A DNA stretch of 7,839 nt from Chloroflexota bacterium (GCA_029262715.1 JAJCYX010000365.1:1-7839); one strand, 5' to 3'. Numbered from the stretch's first letter, positions 1 to 6,286 are shown. The notes: generated by a model from the letters alone, not told the origin. Translations and numbers: made by a program.

Positions 1-429
1 ACCGAGCAATCTGAACACGGGCAGTCCAGCGGCCTTGGCACGAACGTCCCACAGCGCCATATCCACCGCAGCCAGGACGGACAGCATGTCCGAGCGTGAC
101 CATCCCTGTGCATTCCAGTGGTGACGATATGTGAGGTCGAATACCGCCTGCCATAGCGATTCGACCTGTAGAGGATCCTGGTCTTTCAGGATCGGCTCGA
201 TTGCCTCCGGCACGATTCGGGCCGCGTTTGCCAGTCGCGGTTCTCCGTTACCGTCAACGGAAAACATGCCGGATGCCTGGTCACTGTGACCGATGCCCGT
301 CAGCCCTTCGTCGGTATGAACGAGCACTACCAGCTCATGCGGCCTATTCACCGGGAGCAGTGACATCCAGAACGGTGGGTCTATTGGAGGCCACACAAGC
401 ACCTTCATCTCGACAGATGTGATCTTCAT
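1..429 (-). CDS. Mandelate racemase / muconate-lactonizing enzyme family protein (enolase superfamily), N-terminal part only
   Basis: The first 143 residues are visible; the gene runs off the left edge. Reading from ATG at 429, the protein begins MKITSVEMKVLVW, with a GLTGIGHSD strand-turn (about residues 47-55) and AAVDMALWDVRAKAAGLP followed by VFRLLG at its end. This is the classic capping-domain pattern of the enolase superfamily (family form 'sAiDiALwDlkgKalglPvyrLLGG'). Such enzymes abstract a proton alpha to a carboxylate with Mg2+ and act as sugar-acid dehydratases, racemases or cycloisomerases. The catalytic Lys and the metal-binding Asp/Glu residues of the barrel lie outside the window, so the reaction cannot be named. 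The possible SD (GGAG at 442-445 on the minus strand) is rather far from the ATG. It is divergent from the AraD1-like gene at 601, which suggests a shared sugar-acid catabolic locus (inference). Confidence 0.9.
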   Translation of the reverse strand, partial: MKITSVEMKVLVWPPIDPPFWMSLLPVNRPHELVVLVHTDEGLTGIGHSDQASGMFSVDGNGEPRLANAARIVPEAIEPILKDQDPLQVESLWQAVFDLTYRHHWNAQGWSRSDMLSVLAAVDMALWDVRAKAAGLPVFRLLG

Positions 430-600
430 TGAATGAGTTGTCTCCCGGGTTCTCAGGTCGTCATCGGGTCGCTGAACGGTTGAGCAGCGGGTATTCTAGC
501 CTCGCTCAGGCAGGTAGCCGTCACTAAGATTGCCGTGATATCGAGCTTCGGTGTGAGTCGGTAAGATTTGGGTCAGGTCCAGTAGATCAAAGAGGTCACA
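430..600. promoter_or_regulatory. Divergent intergenic region between the enolase-family and AraD1-like genes
   Basis: This 171-bp gap separates two divergent genes, so it must carry promoters for both directions. I could not find a -35/-10 pair with good spacing on either strand, and no strong dyad stands out. A clear ribosome binding site for the plus-strand gene, AGAGGT at 591-596, lies just before its GTG start. Confidence 0.45.
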
Positions 601-1641
601 GTGCGAGTTGTTCAGTTTGTAGTACCGGGACAAGGCAGGCGAGTTGGAGTTGTCGAAGGCGATTCTGTCGCAGACATCACCTCTGTTACGCCGGATCTTA
701 ATAGCGTCTATGACGTTGCGCAGTCAGGATTCGACTCCGGGACTTCGTTCGAGCAGGTGCTGACTGCGAACGTAACCGCTGCCAGTCGCATCCCTTATAA
801 CGATCTACTAACTGCAACACCCGGCGGCAGCGCACCGTACCTGGTCTCACCAGTTGCCCATGAAGATCCGCATCGGGTTCTTGTGTCAGGAACAGGCCTC
901 ACGCACACCGGTTCTATGAAATCTCGTGACCAGATGCACTCAGAGGACAAGCAGGAATCTGCAGAGCCGCAAAGCGATTCGGCAAAGATGTTCCAGATGG
1001 GTTTGGACGGTGGAAAGCCGCCCGCTGGTACGCGCGGCACCTCACCTGAGTGGTTCTACAAAGGGAATGGCACTGCGATCAAAGGTCCCGGAGAATCACT
1101 CGAGCTACCTGCATTCGCCCTGGATGGTGGTGAAGAACCAGAACTCGCAGCCTGTTACTTAATCGATCCATCAGGAACGCCTCGACGACTGGGGTTTGCT
1201 CTCGGGAACGAGTGGTCGGATCACGAAACAGAACGAATCAACTATCTGTACCTGGCGCCTTCAAAGCTGCGTGAGTGCGCAGTGGGGCCGGAGCTTGTAA
1301 CAAACTTCGATTTCAAAGAGTTGGAACTGACCTGCACGGTGAAACGCAGCGGTGAGACGATCTACGATTCCGGTCCACTGTTCACTGGCGAGGAGTACAT
1401 GAGCCACACGCTTGCGAACTGCGAGGACCATCATTTCAAGTATCCGCAACACCGTGTCCCAGGCGATGCCCACGTCCATTTTTTCGGCACCAGCAAGCTA
1501 TCTTTTAGCACCCGTGAATGGAAGTTCGAATCAGGCGATCAAATTGAGGTTGCGTCGGCAGGTTTTTCGGCACCACTTCACAACACGGTTGCAGATGGAG
1601 CGGCGAGCGCCGGCAAAGTGATCCTCGTTACAAACGCATAA
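601..1641 (+). CDS. AraD1/GguC-family protein (fumarylacetoacetate hydrolase fold)
   Basis: A 346-residue protein starting at GTG 601, with an SD (AGAGGT, 591-596) 4 nt upstream supporting that start. It has the architecture of the AraD1/GguC family: an N-terminal domain with VSGTGLTHTGS near residues 95-105, then an FAH-type C-terminal domain with GEEPELA (Glu179, Glu181) and GFALGNEWSDHE (Asp207), which match the E-x-E and N-D-x-S-x-R-D metal-site regions of the superfamily. FAH-fold enzymes hydrolyse or decarboxylate 2,4-dioxo acids, or dehydrate related sugar-acid intermediates, with a divalent cation. The exact substrate of this branch is not evident from sequence. Length is normal and the reading frame is intact. 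With the enolase-type gene diverging upstream and a cupin 30 bp downstream, a role in sugar-acid breakdown is the simplest inference. Cytoplasmic: no signal peptide. Confidence 0.85.
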   Translation: MRVVQFVVPGQGRRVGVVEGDSVADITSVTPDLNSVYDVAQSGFDSGTSFEQVLTANVTAASRIPYNDLLTATPGGSAPYLVSPVAHEDPHRVLVSGTGLTHTGSMKSRDQMHSEDKQESAEPQSDSAKMFQMGLDGGKPPAGTRGTSPEWFYKGNGTAIKGPGESLELPAFALDGGEEPELAACYLIDPSGTPRRLGFALGNEWSDHETERINYLYLAPSKLRECAVGPELVTNFDFKELELTCTVKRSGETIYDSGPLFTGEEYMSHTLANCEDHHFKYPQHRVPGDAHVHFFGTSKLSFSTREWKFESGDQIEVASAGFSAPLHNTVADGAASAGKVILVTNA

Positions 1642-1671
1642 CCCAATCTGAACACCAAAGGATAACGACAA

Positions 1672-1986
1672 ATGAAGCCTGTAATCAGGAATGTTGAAGG
1701 CAACTCAAACCCTCTGTTGGGACCCGATGACGGAAGCGCAACTTCGGTCCTGCTGCTCGTTCAACACAAGCCCGGAGAGTCGAGCCCGGACCACGTGCAT
1801 GCGTGGGAGCACATGGCCTACATAACTGAGGGTTCTGGAGTGTTGACCGTCGAGGGCGAGCAGTATCCGGTCAAGACCGGAGATGCTGTGCTGGTGCCGG
1901 GAGGCGTCAGGCACCAGTTCACGAACACTGGTGATGTCCTGTTGAGCCGCGTGACGGTAAATCCGCTGGAGTCGGCCCAGGGCTAA
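1672..1986 (+). CDS. Small single-domain cupin protein
   Basis: A 104-residue protein consisting of one conserved beta-barrel. Cupin motif 1 is present as G35 ... H41-V-H43 ... E46 ... G54. Motif 2 fits the consensus G(X)5PXG(X)2H(X)3N exactly (G70, P76, G78, H81, N85). The three His and one Glu should bind a divalent metal. Small cupins of this kind serve as sugar-acid isomerases, dioxygenases or binding proteins, and nothing here decides between them. The ATG at 1672 is preceded by AAGGA about 9 nt upstream. The gene follows the AraD1-like gene by 30 bp on the same strand without a terminator between them, so they are probably one operon and the cupin probably acts on the same pathway. Confidence 0.88.
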   Translation: MKPVIRNVEGNSNPLLGPDDGSATSVLLLVQHKPGESSPDHVHAWEHMAYITEGSGVLTVEGEQYPVKTGDAVLVPGGVRHQFTNTGDVLLSRVTVNPLESAQG

Positions 1987-2032
1987 AGCTGCGCTTCTGC
2001 TCTACCGCGCGGCATGTAACGCTTTCCCGCAT

Positions 2033-2215
2033 TGGGGTCTGTTCGAGTGCGGCGTGACTGGCAGTTTTCATCACATCTCTGAGAAGCATCTGGAGCGGTA
2101 CTTGGACGAGTTCGAGTTCAGGTTCAGCAATCGAGACAATCCATTCATTTTTAGGGATTCGCTACGCGAATTGGTTTCCGCCAAACAGCTAACCTGTTCC
2201 AGCCTGACGGCGTAA
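2033..2215 (+). pseudogene. C-terminal remnant of an IS1595/ISXO2-like transposase
   Basis: One frame here reads W-G-L-F-E-C-G-V-T, then GSFHHISEKHLERYLDEFEF, then RFSNRDNPFIFRDSLREL and ends in VSAKQLTCSSLTA-stop (TAA 2213-2215). This closely follows the C-terminal end of ISXO2-like (IS1595 family) DDE transposases, whose usual form is 'WSLFKRGVxGSFHHVSxKHLxRYLdEFxfRfNxR ... NPxLFRDTL'. The K-R before G-V is E-C here, and the catalytic Glu region expected just upstream is not recognisable. The DNA-binding and DDE core are absent, since the preceding gene (the cupin) ends only 46 bp upstream. It is therefore a decayed fragment and not a functional element. Its 3' end is overlapped, antisense, by the gene ending at 2151. 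I recognised this by motif memory; no search was run. Confidence 0.8.
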
Positions 2216-2957
2216 TATCCTCTATCGAGTCGTCCCTCAATCTAAATGTAAACCTATCTGTTCCGTTCTTAGTTTCAGGACTAGCAGTCAGTATTAATTC
2301 AATTATGAAATCGTCGTGCTCACCCAGATAATTGTCTGATTCAGAGTATTTGATTTCTCCACTTTGGTTGATGAAATAAAAGCGATGGGCGTGTAAGGCT
2401 GTGGACGTGCTCAACACCTGTTCTCCAAGTTTGATTTGTCCTTTGTCACCCTTGTTGAGGGGTAGGGCAGGCACAGCACCATTGCCCTGCCAAACTAACT
2501 TCTGCTCTGTCCATTCCCAACTACTTGGAGACGCGCGATCCCAACTCATACGCCAGCTTGTCCGTTGATAGCCGTCTCGCTCTTCCTCAATGGTGTGCAT
2601 CGGAGCATCTTCCCGAATAACTCCTCGGGCTTCCACATGTGTTCTGTTGCCCAAATTCTCCACTGAAATTGAATATCTTTGATAGTCATCGACGCGGCCA
2701 CAGACTTTCAGCTTTGGCCTGCTAGCGGAAGAGCGCGTGCGTCGAATGTCTAAGAGAACGGTAATCGTAAATAGCAACGCAGCGAGGGCGAACAGAGCAA
2801 ATCCGAACTCTCGTTGAGTTAGTTCCAAGCCGGACCACTCCAACCACCCATTGACGATTTTGCGAAGGTCCTCGAAGTCGGTTCCGAGTTGAGACAGGCC
2901 CAACAACCCGAGAACCAAAAGTGTAATTTCGACGGCACGAAAGAGTAAGTGCAACAT
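2151..2957 (-). CDS. Membrane protein of unknown function with two N-terminal TM segments
   Basis: A 268-residue protein from ATG 2957. No alternative start lies upstream before an in-frame TAG, and the SD is weak. Two hydrophobic helices (about residues 5-25 and 50-69) flank a short polar loop. They are followed by a basic RRTRSSASRPK stretch, which suggests that both ends face the cytoplasm. The remaining 190 or so residues look like a soluble beta-rich domain (KLKVCGRVDD, YSISVENLGNRTHVEARGVI), resembling beta-sandwich domains in general pattern only. I do not recognise a family. Parts of the gene are unusually A+T-rich (2221-2400 is about 39% G+C by hand count, against 53% in a sampled stretch of the AraD1-like gene). 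The last 20 or so residues (from about ITPSGWNRLAVW on) are encoded antisense to a transposase remnant, so the original C-terminus may have been lost or replaced. Horizontal acquisition is likely. Confidence 0.6.
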   Translation of the reverse strand: MLHLLFRAVEITLLVLGLLGLSQLGTDFEDLRKIVNGWLEWSGLELTQREFGFALFALAALLFTITVLLDIRRTRSSASRPKLKVCGRVDDYQRYSISVENLGNRTHVEARGVIREDAPMHTIEEERDGYQRTSWRMSWDRASPSSWEWTEQKLVWQGNGAVPALPLNKGDKGQIKLGEQVLSTSTALHAHRFYFINQSGEIKYSESDNYLGEHDDFIIELILTASPETKNGTDRFTFRLRDDSIEDITPSGWNRLAVWRKPIRVANP

Positions 2958-3007
2958 GGCAGGTTGCCATTCTCGCGCCGACCCGTTCTACCGTGAAGCA
3001 AGTAATT

Positions 3008-3042
3008 CACGACCAAATGTTTTAGGTGAAAACATTTTCGTG
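3008..3042. promoter_or_regulatory. Long imperfect palindrome in a divergent intergenic region (candidate operator)
   Basis: The arms AAATGTTTT (3015-3023) and AAAACATTT (3029-3037) are perfect inverted repeats around the 5-nt spacer AGGTG. They are extended by CACGA (3008-3012) and TCGTG (3038-3042) after a 2-nt CC bulge on the left side, giving 14 paired positions in total. It sits between two divergent genes, so it does not terminate either of them, and there is no T-run after it. A regulator-binding dyad is the simplest reading; a remnant of a mobile-element end is possible. Confidence 0.4.
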
Positions 3043-3124
3043 CAACTCCTGAATCCCGTTGCTAGCATCTTTATCAAGGCCACGCGTGAGCTAGACGACA
3101 AAACTGATCCAGGAGAAACAGACA

Positions 3125-3490
3125 ATGGCAGACCTTTATCAGGTGATCTTGCTTGCGTGGGACGTGCAGCGAATGGCGGAGTTTTATCGCGATGTCGTAG
3201 GGCTCAAGGTCACGTACCCTTCGCCCGATGCGAAGTTAGAGGACCAAAACTGGGTGGAATTCGACGCTGGTAGTGCAAAACTGGCGATCCACGGTGGAGG
3301 AGACATTCGAGGAAGCGGCTCGGTGCTGCTGTCACTGAAGGTGGATGATCTCGATTTCATCTACTGGGACCTGAAGAAACGGGGCGTGGACATACAGAAG
3401 CCGCGAGAGGTGTGGGAGGGAACGCGGGCTGCAAAGGCCCGAGACCCTGAAGGAAACACGATCTCATTCGAGCAGGTTCCTGCCTCTTAG
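3125..3490 (+). CDS. VOC superfamily (glyoxalase/bleomycin resistance/dioxygenase fold) protein
   Basis: A 121-residue protein whose start is fixed by AGGAG at 3111-3115, 9 nt before the ATG. Two beta-alpha-beta-beta-beta modules are visible. The first has the typical helix AWDVQRMAEFYRDVVGLKVT (residues 11-30), then VEFDAG and LAIHGGG (His56). The second has LSLKVDDLDFIYWDLKKRGV (70-88) and ends ARDPEGNTISFEQ (Glu116), the usual closing strand of the family. His56 and Glu116 fit metal-ligand positions. The first-strand His commonly seen in 'HvxLxVxD' is Gln6 here, so the metal site may be incomplete. Members are lyases, isomerases, dioxygenases or antibiotic-binding proteins, and the substrate is not predictable. 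Probably monocistronic: divergent from the gene at 2957 and closed by a terminator at 3517. Confidence 0.87.
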   Translation: MADLYQVILLAWDVQRMAEFYRDVVGLKVTYPSPDAKLEDQNWVEFDAGSAKLAIHGGGDIRGSGSVLLSLKVDDLDFIYWDLKKRGVDIQKPREVWEGTRAAKARDPEGNTISFEQVPAS

Positions 3491-3516
3491 CCTGAAACCG
3501 AGAACCAGATCGTAAT

Positions 3517-3558
3517 AACAGCCGCGATGTCATCTGATGTCGCGGCTGTTGCGTTTTT
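3517..3558 (+). terminator. Rho-independent terminator of the VOC gene
   Basis: AACAGCCGCGA (3517-3527) pairs perfectly with TCGCGGCTGTT (3540-3550). The inner 12 nt can add four more pairs, two of them G-T, around an ATCT loop. The run TTTTT (3554-3558) follows after GCG. It lies 26 bp past the VOC stop codon. It is also 12 bp beyond the 3' end of the convergent gene, but read on the minus strand it has no T-run, so it works best for the plus strand. Confidence 0.85.
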
Positions 3559-3569
3559 CTGTCAATTCA

Positions 3570-3998
3570 CTATCCGTAGTAGTCGCGCAACCGCTCGGTG
3601 CCCCAGAAGTTGTTGTTGACTCGAGGTGTCGTCAATGGAGGGACCGGAACCAGGTTGTCCGGATGAACGTTCATCGGGTTCCCATCGCGGCTTCGGTACT
3701 GCTGAGCATCTTCGTGAACCCAGCCCGTAGCAAGGTAGAAAACGACGTGCCGTGCGTTGAGGAGCTGGGTTAACCCGCCACCCATCGTATGCAGAATCTG
3801 CGGATAACGCCTTCCCCTGGCGGTCTTAGCCTGTCCTTTCCAGATCCAGGTCTCGGCATCGACAAATTCAATCCTCTTGATAACTTTATGGCGTCGTGCA
3901 AGCTCCAGCTCGGTCAGTTGATTCGCCCCGCGATGCCTCAGGCGACGCTCTGGTTCGTCACCTTGAACGGTTGTTGCAGACAAAGATGCCATACGCAT
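3570..3998 (-). CDS. HNH-endonuclease-like protein, possibly catalytically degenerate
   Basis: The frame encodes up to 142 residues. The start is uncertain: ATG at 3998 and ATG at 3992 are both available, neither has an SD, and the first 40 residues are poorly structured. From residue 49 on it resembles the phage-type HNH/HNH_3 pattern. ETWIWKG (49-55) stands for the usual 'CWLWtG', ARHVVFYLATG (82-92) for 'aHRlvyelftG', and DGNPMNVHPDNLVPV (105-119) for 'DGNPlnnrpeNLelv'. In canonical members a catalytic His sits two residues before the D of DGNP ('H-x-D-G-N-P'); here the context is YRSRDGNP, with Ser103 in that place. The protein may therefore be inactive, or a DNA-binding relative. It is convergent with the VOC gene. 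The neighbouring transposase remnant fits a mobile-gene patch. Assignment is by motif only. Confidence 0.5.
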   Translation of the reverse strand: MRMASLSATTVQGDEPERRLRHRGANQLTELELARRHKVIKRIEFVDAETWIWKGQAKTARGRRYPQILHTMGGGLTQLLNARHVVFYLATGWVHEDAQQYRSRDGNPMNVHPDNLVPVPPLTTPRVNNNFWGTERLRDYYG

Positions 3999-4090
3999 TC
4001 AGCGGTTGATTCAGAAGAGGGTTACACCCAGAAAACGAAGGCTAGCACGCCCGGTACGAGCCAGGCACGGAACAATCTGCGGCCAACGAA

Positions 4091-4117
4091 ACAGGAGCGC
4101 CAAAATGGCGCTCCTGT
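4091..4117 (-). terminator. Strong hairpin, probable terminator of the lipoprotein gene
   Basis: ACAGGAGCGCC (4091-4101) and GGCGCTCCTGT (4107-4117) form a perfect 11-bp stem with a 5-nt AAAAT loop. It lies 27 bp past the stop codon of the minus-strand lipoprotein gene. On that strand the stem runs into TTCGTTGG, only a weak U-rich tail, and the plus strand has none. The position makes a transcription stop or mRNA 3'-end stabiliser likely. Confidence 0.6.
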
Positions 4118-4144
4118 TGCATGCGAATTACTCAGTCGTAGTAA

Positions 4145-5323
4145 CTAGCACCGGCTCTTGTTGCTGTCGATAGCTACGATTGATCCAGAGGGTGCGTATA
4201 CCCGCCACGCCTCCTGTCCTTCCAGTGCTTGCGCAGACATCTGCCAGACCCCGCCTCCAAAGTTCTCTGCTCCACTGATCAGATCTGTGAATATCTGGCT
4301 GCACGTCAATTCGTACCTGGCACGTAGAACCTCGTCACGTGCAAAGATTCCACTTCTCCGCTCGTCAAGCCGCAGTGAAAGCATCGTCATGACATCTTCT
4401 TCAGTGAACACACGTGTGCCATCGTGGGGACTGAACGAACCGATTAGTGTGTTCAATTCGGTTCCGAGTGAAGGACTGGAATCCCAGGCTTCTTGAGACA
4501 ACTCTGCTGATACCTGGACATGAGAGTCTCCCCAAAGGTACCAGCGAATAAAGTTCAGATAATCGTGACCGAACTTTTTCCCATCGTATTCGAACTTGTA
4601 TGAATCGCCAGACCCGATAGGCTGCTGGAATCCGAGGTTCCATTCGTCCCAATCGGTCGGTTCATCCGGCAACAGTTGTGCACCAAGTGCGAGAGCTGTC
4701 GGGAATTTCCAGGGCTCTACAATCTGCTCGGTTATCGTCACGCTGAGACGGCGGGAAGGGTCGTATAGAACTAACGAATTGTCCGTTCTGACCTCAGTCC
4801 ATCCGTTCGGGAGTGTGTAGTCGTAGTTCAACCGCGACACAAACTCGTCCTCTCGTGCTGCCGCTACGATGGTAGGAGGTGCAAATGACGAAGGACGCGG
4901 CGCCGGCGTCGAAGTGGCTGTAGGTATTGGCGTCGGCGGTGTGATCCACAGCGGTGTAGGTGTTGCGTTCGGATCAATACGGACTCCGGTTGCAGTTGGC
5001 TGTCTCACAGCGGTCGCAGTCGGTCTGGGTGACGGCGCATTGACAACAGGTCGTGGAGAAGGCGCCGGTCCAGGCGCAGAGTTCACAGTTGGTTCCACTC
5101 GAACCGGCTGTCGATCGTCAGGTGCAGACGCCACGGGCGCTGCGGTCGAAGTCGCCAGGGCGTTAAGACGAGAGTTACCGGTTGCCGGTTGGCTCGTCGC
5201 GGGGCGCTGTGCCGAACTATCGTCTACTTTGCCGGCATTGGGGTCTAGCGCACCGGCACCCGGGGCACATGCCACCGAAATCAGTGCAATGGGCAACGCA
5301 AGCTGAAGAAGTCGCTTTTTCAT
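4145..5323 (-). CDS. Secreted lipoprotein with Pro/Thr/Ala-rich linker and a C-terminal domain of unknown function
   Basis: A 392-residue protein taken from the ATG at 5323. The frame stays open to 5467, but the extra 48 residues look non-coding, whereas MKKRLLQLALPIALISVAC at 5323 is a proper lipoprotein signal peptide with Cys19 as the likely lipidation site. The lipobox is slightly unusual, with Ser at -3 where Leu is normal. Residues 20-155 are a low-complexity linker full of Pro, Thr and Ala, with near repeats such as APSPRPVVN/APSPRPTAT and PTPIPTATSTPAP. Linkers of this kind are common in exported Chloroflexota proteins. Residues 160-392 form a folded domain (LNYDYTLPNGWTEV, LSVTITEQIVEPW, FIRWYLWGDSHVQVSAEL) with two Cys near the end (in the segment LTCSQIF and the final residue), which could form a disulfide. 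I do not recognise the domain. It probably sits on the outer face of the cytoplasmic membrane. A hairpin 27 bp downstream ends the transcript. Confidence 0.75.
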   Translation of the reverse strand: MKKRLLQLALPIALISVACAPGAGALDPNAGKVDDSSAQRPATSQPATGNSRLNALATSTAAPVASAPDDRQPVRVEPTVNSAPGPAPSPRPVVNAPSPRPTATAVRQPTATGVRIDPNATPTPLWITPPTPIPTATSTPAPRPSSFAPPTIVAAAREDEFVSRLNYDYTLPNGWTEVRTDNSLVLYDPSRRLSVTITEQIVEPWKFPTALALGAQLLPDEPTDWDEWNLGFQQPIGSGDSYKFEYDGKKFGHDYLNFIRWYLWGDSHVQVSAELSQEAWDSSPSLGTELNTLIGSFSPHDGTRVFTEEDVMTMLSLRLDERRSGIFARDEVLRARYELTCSQIFTDLISGAENFGGGVWQMSAQALEGQEAWRVYAPSGSIVAIDSNKSRC

Positions 5324-5656
5324 CAGAACCAACCACCCGTATCTCTTTGGAATATTTCCTGCGATGTACCTGGAGATGCCGCGAGCCTCAGAACCCGGAC
5401 ACGACGGCAGGAGCACTGACCAACAGGTGATGGCCGAGAATTCGTACTCGACACATTTGCTCCTCATTCAAGAGTGCGGCAAGGCGTGAATCAGTACGTG
5501 TGGGAAAGGCTTGTTCAGTCGGTGAGGTGCGGTGGAGATTGGCGAGAATACCGAGTAAAACATGACACTACGGCCACTGGCTCAGTACCAGGATGAACGA
5601 AACGACCTGAACTGGGTTCCAGGGTAAATCTGCGCTACCGAGCCGGTGACACGCGA
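5324..5656. other. Intergenic region with no recognisable gene
   Basis: This 333-bp stretch lies between the beta-subunit stop and the lipoprotein start, both on the minus strand. It should hold the lipoprotein promoter, but no well-spaced -35/-10 pair is visible. The minus strand stays open up to 5467 in the lipoprotein frame without a convincing start or protein-like composition. A weak hairpin (5606-5623) near its right end may end the upstream cluster. Confidence 0.5.
5594..5623 (-). terminator. Weak candidate terminator after the decarboxylase beta gene
   Basis: On the minus strand CCTGGA and TTCAGG can form six pairs (one G-T) around ACCCAG, followed by the moderately T-rich TCGTTTCGTTC. 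It begins 33 bp past the beta-subunit stop. The stem is short and the T-tract interrupted, so this is a guess based mainly on position. Confidence 0.25.
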
Positions 5657-6241
5657 TCAGGAAATGCCCAGTTCCGCCTGTAAAGCGTCGATCGTCTCAG
5701 CGCGGCCTCTACGGCGCGTTCGCTTCCTCATGCCAACCGGCAGGTTCTCCACTTCCGGCTTGATCTTGATCGAAACGAATACCGGCCCACTCGACCCCAT
5801 GATGGCCTCGAGATTGTTCACCAGGTCTTCAAGATTGTCGAAGTGATGAGCCGATGCGTACCCGATGTTCTCAGCCACTCCTGCGTAGTTGATACCGGTC
5901 CCATTCGGAACTGGCTGGCCGCCGGTAGTGGCATAGCACTCGTTATCAAGCAGGAAGTGATAGAAATTTCGAGGAGCCTTACCTGCGACGCTCGCCAGCA
6001 CACCGAGGTTCATCAACAGCGCGCCCTCAGAGTCGAACAGGACTACCTTTTCCTCGGGCAGTCCCAACGCAAGACCAAATGCCGCCGAGGTTGTCTGGCC
6101 CATAGAGCTGCCGAGAGAAACATCTCGCGATTCATTGTCGCTCACATCTTGCCAGTGACGTCCTACTGTGCCGCTGGTAGTCACAATCGCGTCGCCACGA
6201 TGCCTGGCAAACGCCTCGAAAACATCTTTTGCGTCGATCAT
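5657..6241 (-). CDS. Thiamine-diphosphate-binding 2-oxo-acid decarboxylase, beta subunit (sulfopyruvate/phosphonopyruvate decarboxylase type)
   Basis: A 194-residue protein starting at ATG 6241, chosen because GAGG (6250-6253) lies 8 nt upstream. A GTG at 6250 is in frame but overlaps that SD. The protein is the C-terminal, ThDP/Mg-binding half of a decarboxylase such as sulfopyruvate decarboxylase ComE. SLGSSMGQTTSAAFGLALGL (residues 42-61) and DSEGALLMNLGVLASVAGKA (70-89) followed by LLDNECYATTGGQ match the family's 'GDGSLLMNLGsLaTIa...LDNevYgsTGGQ'. In the ThDP motif the usual G-D-G is S-E-G, so Glu72 replaces the Mg-binding Asp, while the Asn of DNE (Asn100) is kept. The C-terminal RKRTRRRGR patch is strongly basic. 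It pairs with the alpha subunit encoded just upstream. Such enzymes turn a substituted pyruvate into an aldehyde (sulfopyruvate to sulfoacetaldehyde, for example). The true substrate is unknown. Confidence 0.85.
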   Translation of the reverse strand: MIDAKDVFEAFARHRGDAIVTTSGTVGRHWQDVSDNESRDVSLGSSMGQTTSAAFGLALGLPEEKVVLFDSEGALLMNLGVLASVAGKAPRNFYHFLLDNECYATTGGQPVPNGTGINYAGVAENIGYASAHHFDNLEDLVNNLEAIMGSSGPVFVSIKIKPEVENLPVGMRKRTRRRGRAETIDALQAELGIS

Positions 6242-6249
6242 TCTCAACA

Positions 6250-6253
6250 CCTC
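6250..6253 (-). promoter_or_regulatory. Ribosome binding site deciding the beta-subunit start
   Basis: GAGG on the minus strand lies 8 nt before ATG 6241 and overlaps the alternative in-frame GTG at 6250. It therefore favours the shorter protein, which begins MIDAKDVFEAF. Confidence 0.6.
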
Positions 6254-6286
6254 GGGAATATGACTCCGGCGCTTAAACGTGCCCGA

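Noticed and set aside
480..570. Possible -35/-10 boxes before the AraD1-like gene (TTGCCG, TAAGAT)
   Set aside because: The spacing is about 26 bp, too long for a standard promoter.
2956..3273. Plus-strand frame of 105 codons overlapping the VOC gene start
   Set aside because: It crosses the intergenic palindrome and runs out of frame through the well-supported VOC gene.
4869..5306. Plus-strand frame with repeated Gly/Val/Ala (VAVGIGVGG...)
   Set aside because: It is the complement of the Pro/Thr/Ala linker of the lipoprotein; low-complexity DNA gives open antisense frames.
5324..5467. N-terminal extension of the lipoprotein to an ATG at 5467
   Set aside because: The extra 48 residues would place the lipoprotein signal peptide inside the protein; the Met at 5323 gives a normal signal sequence.
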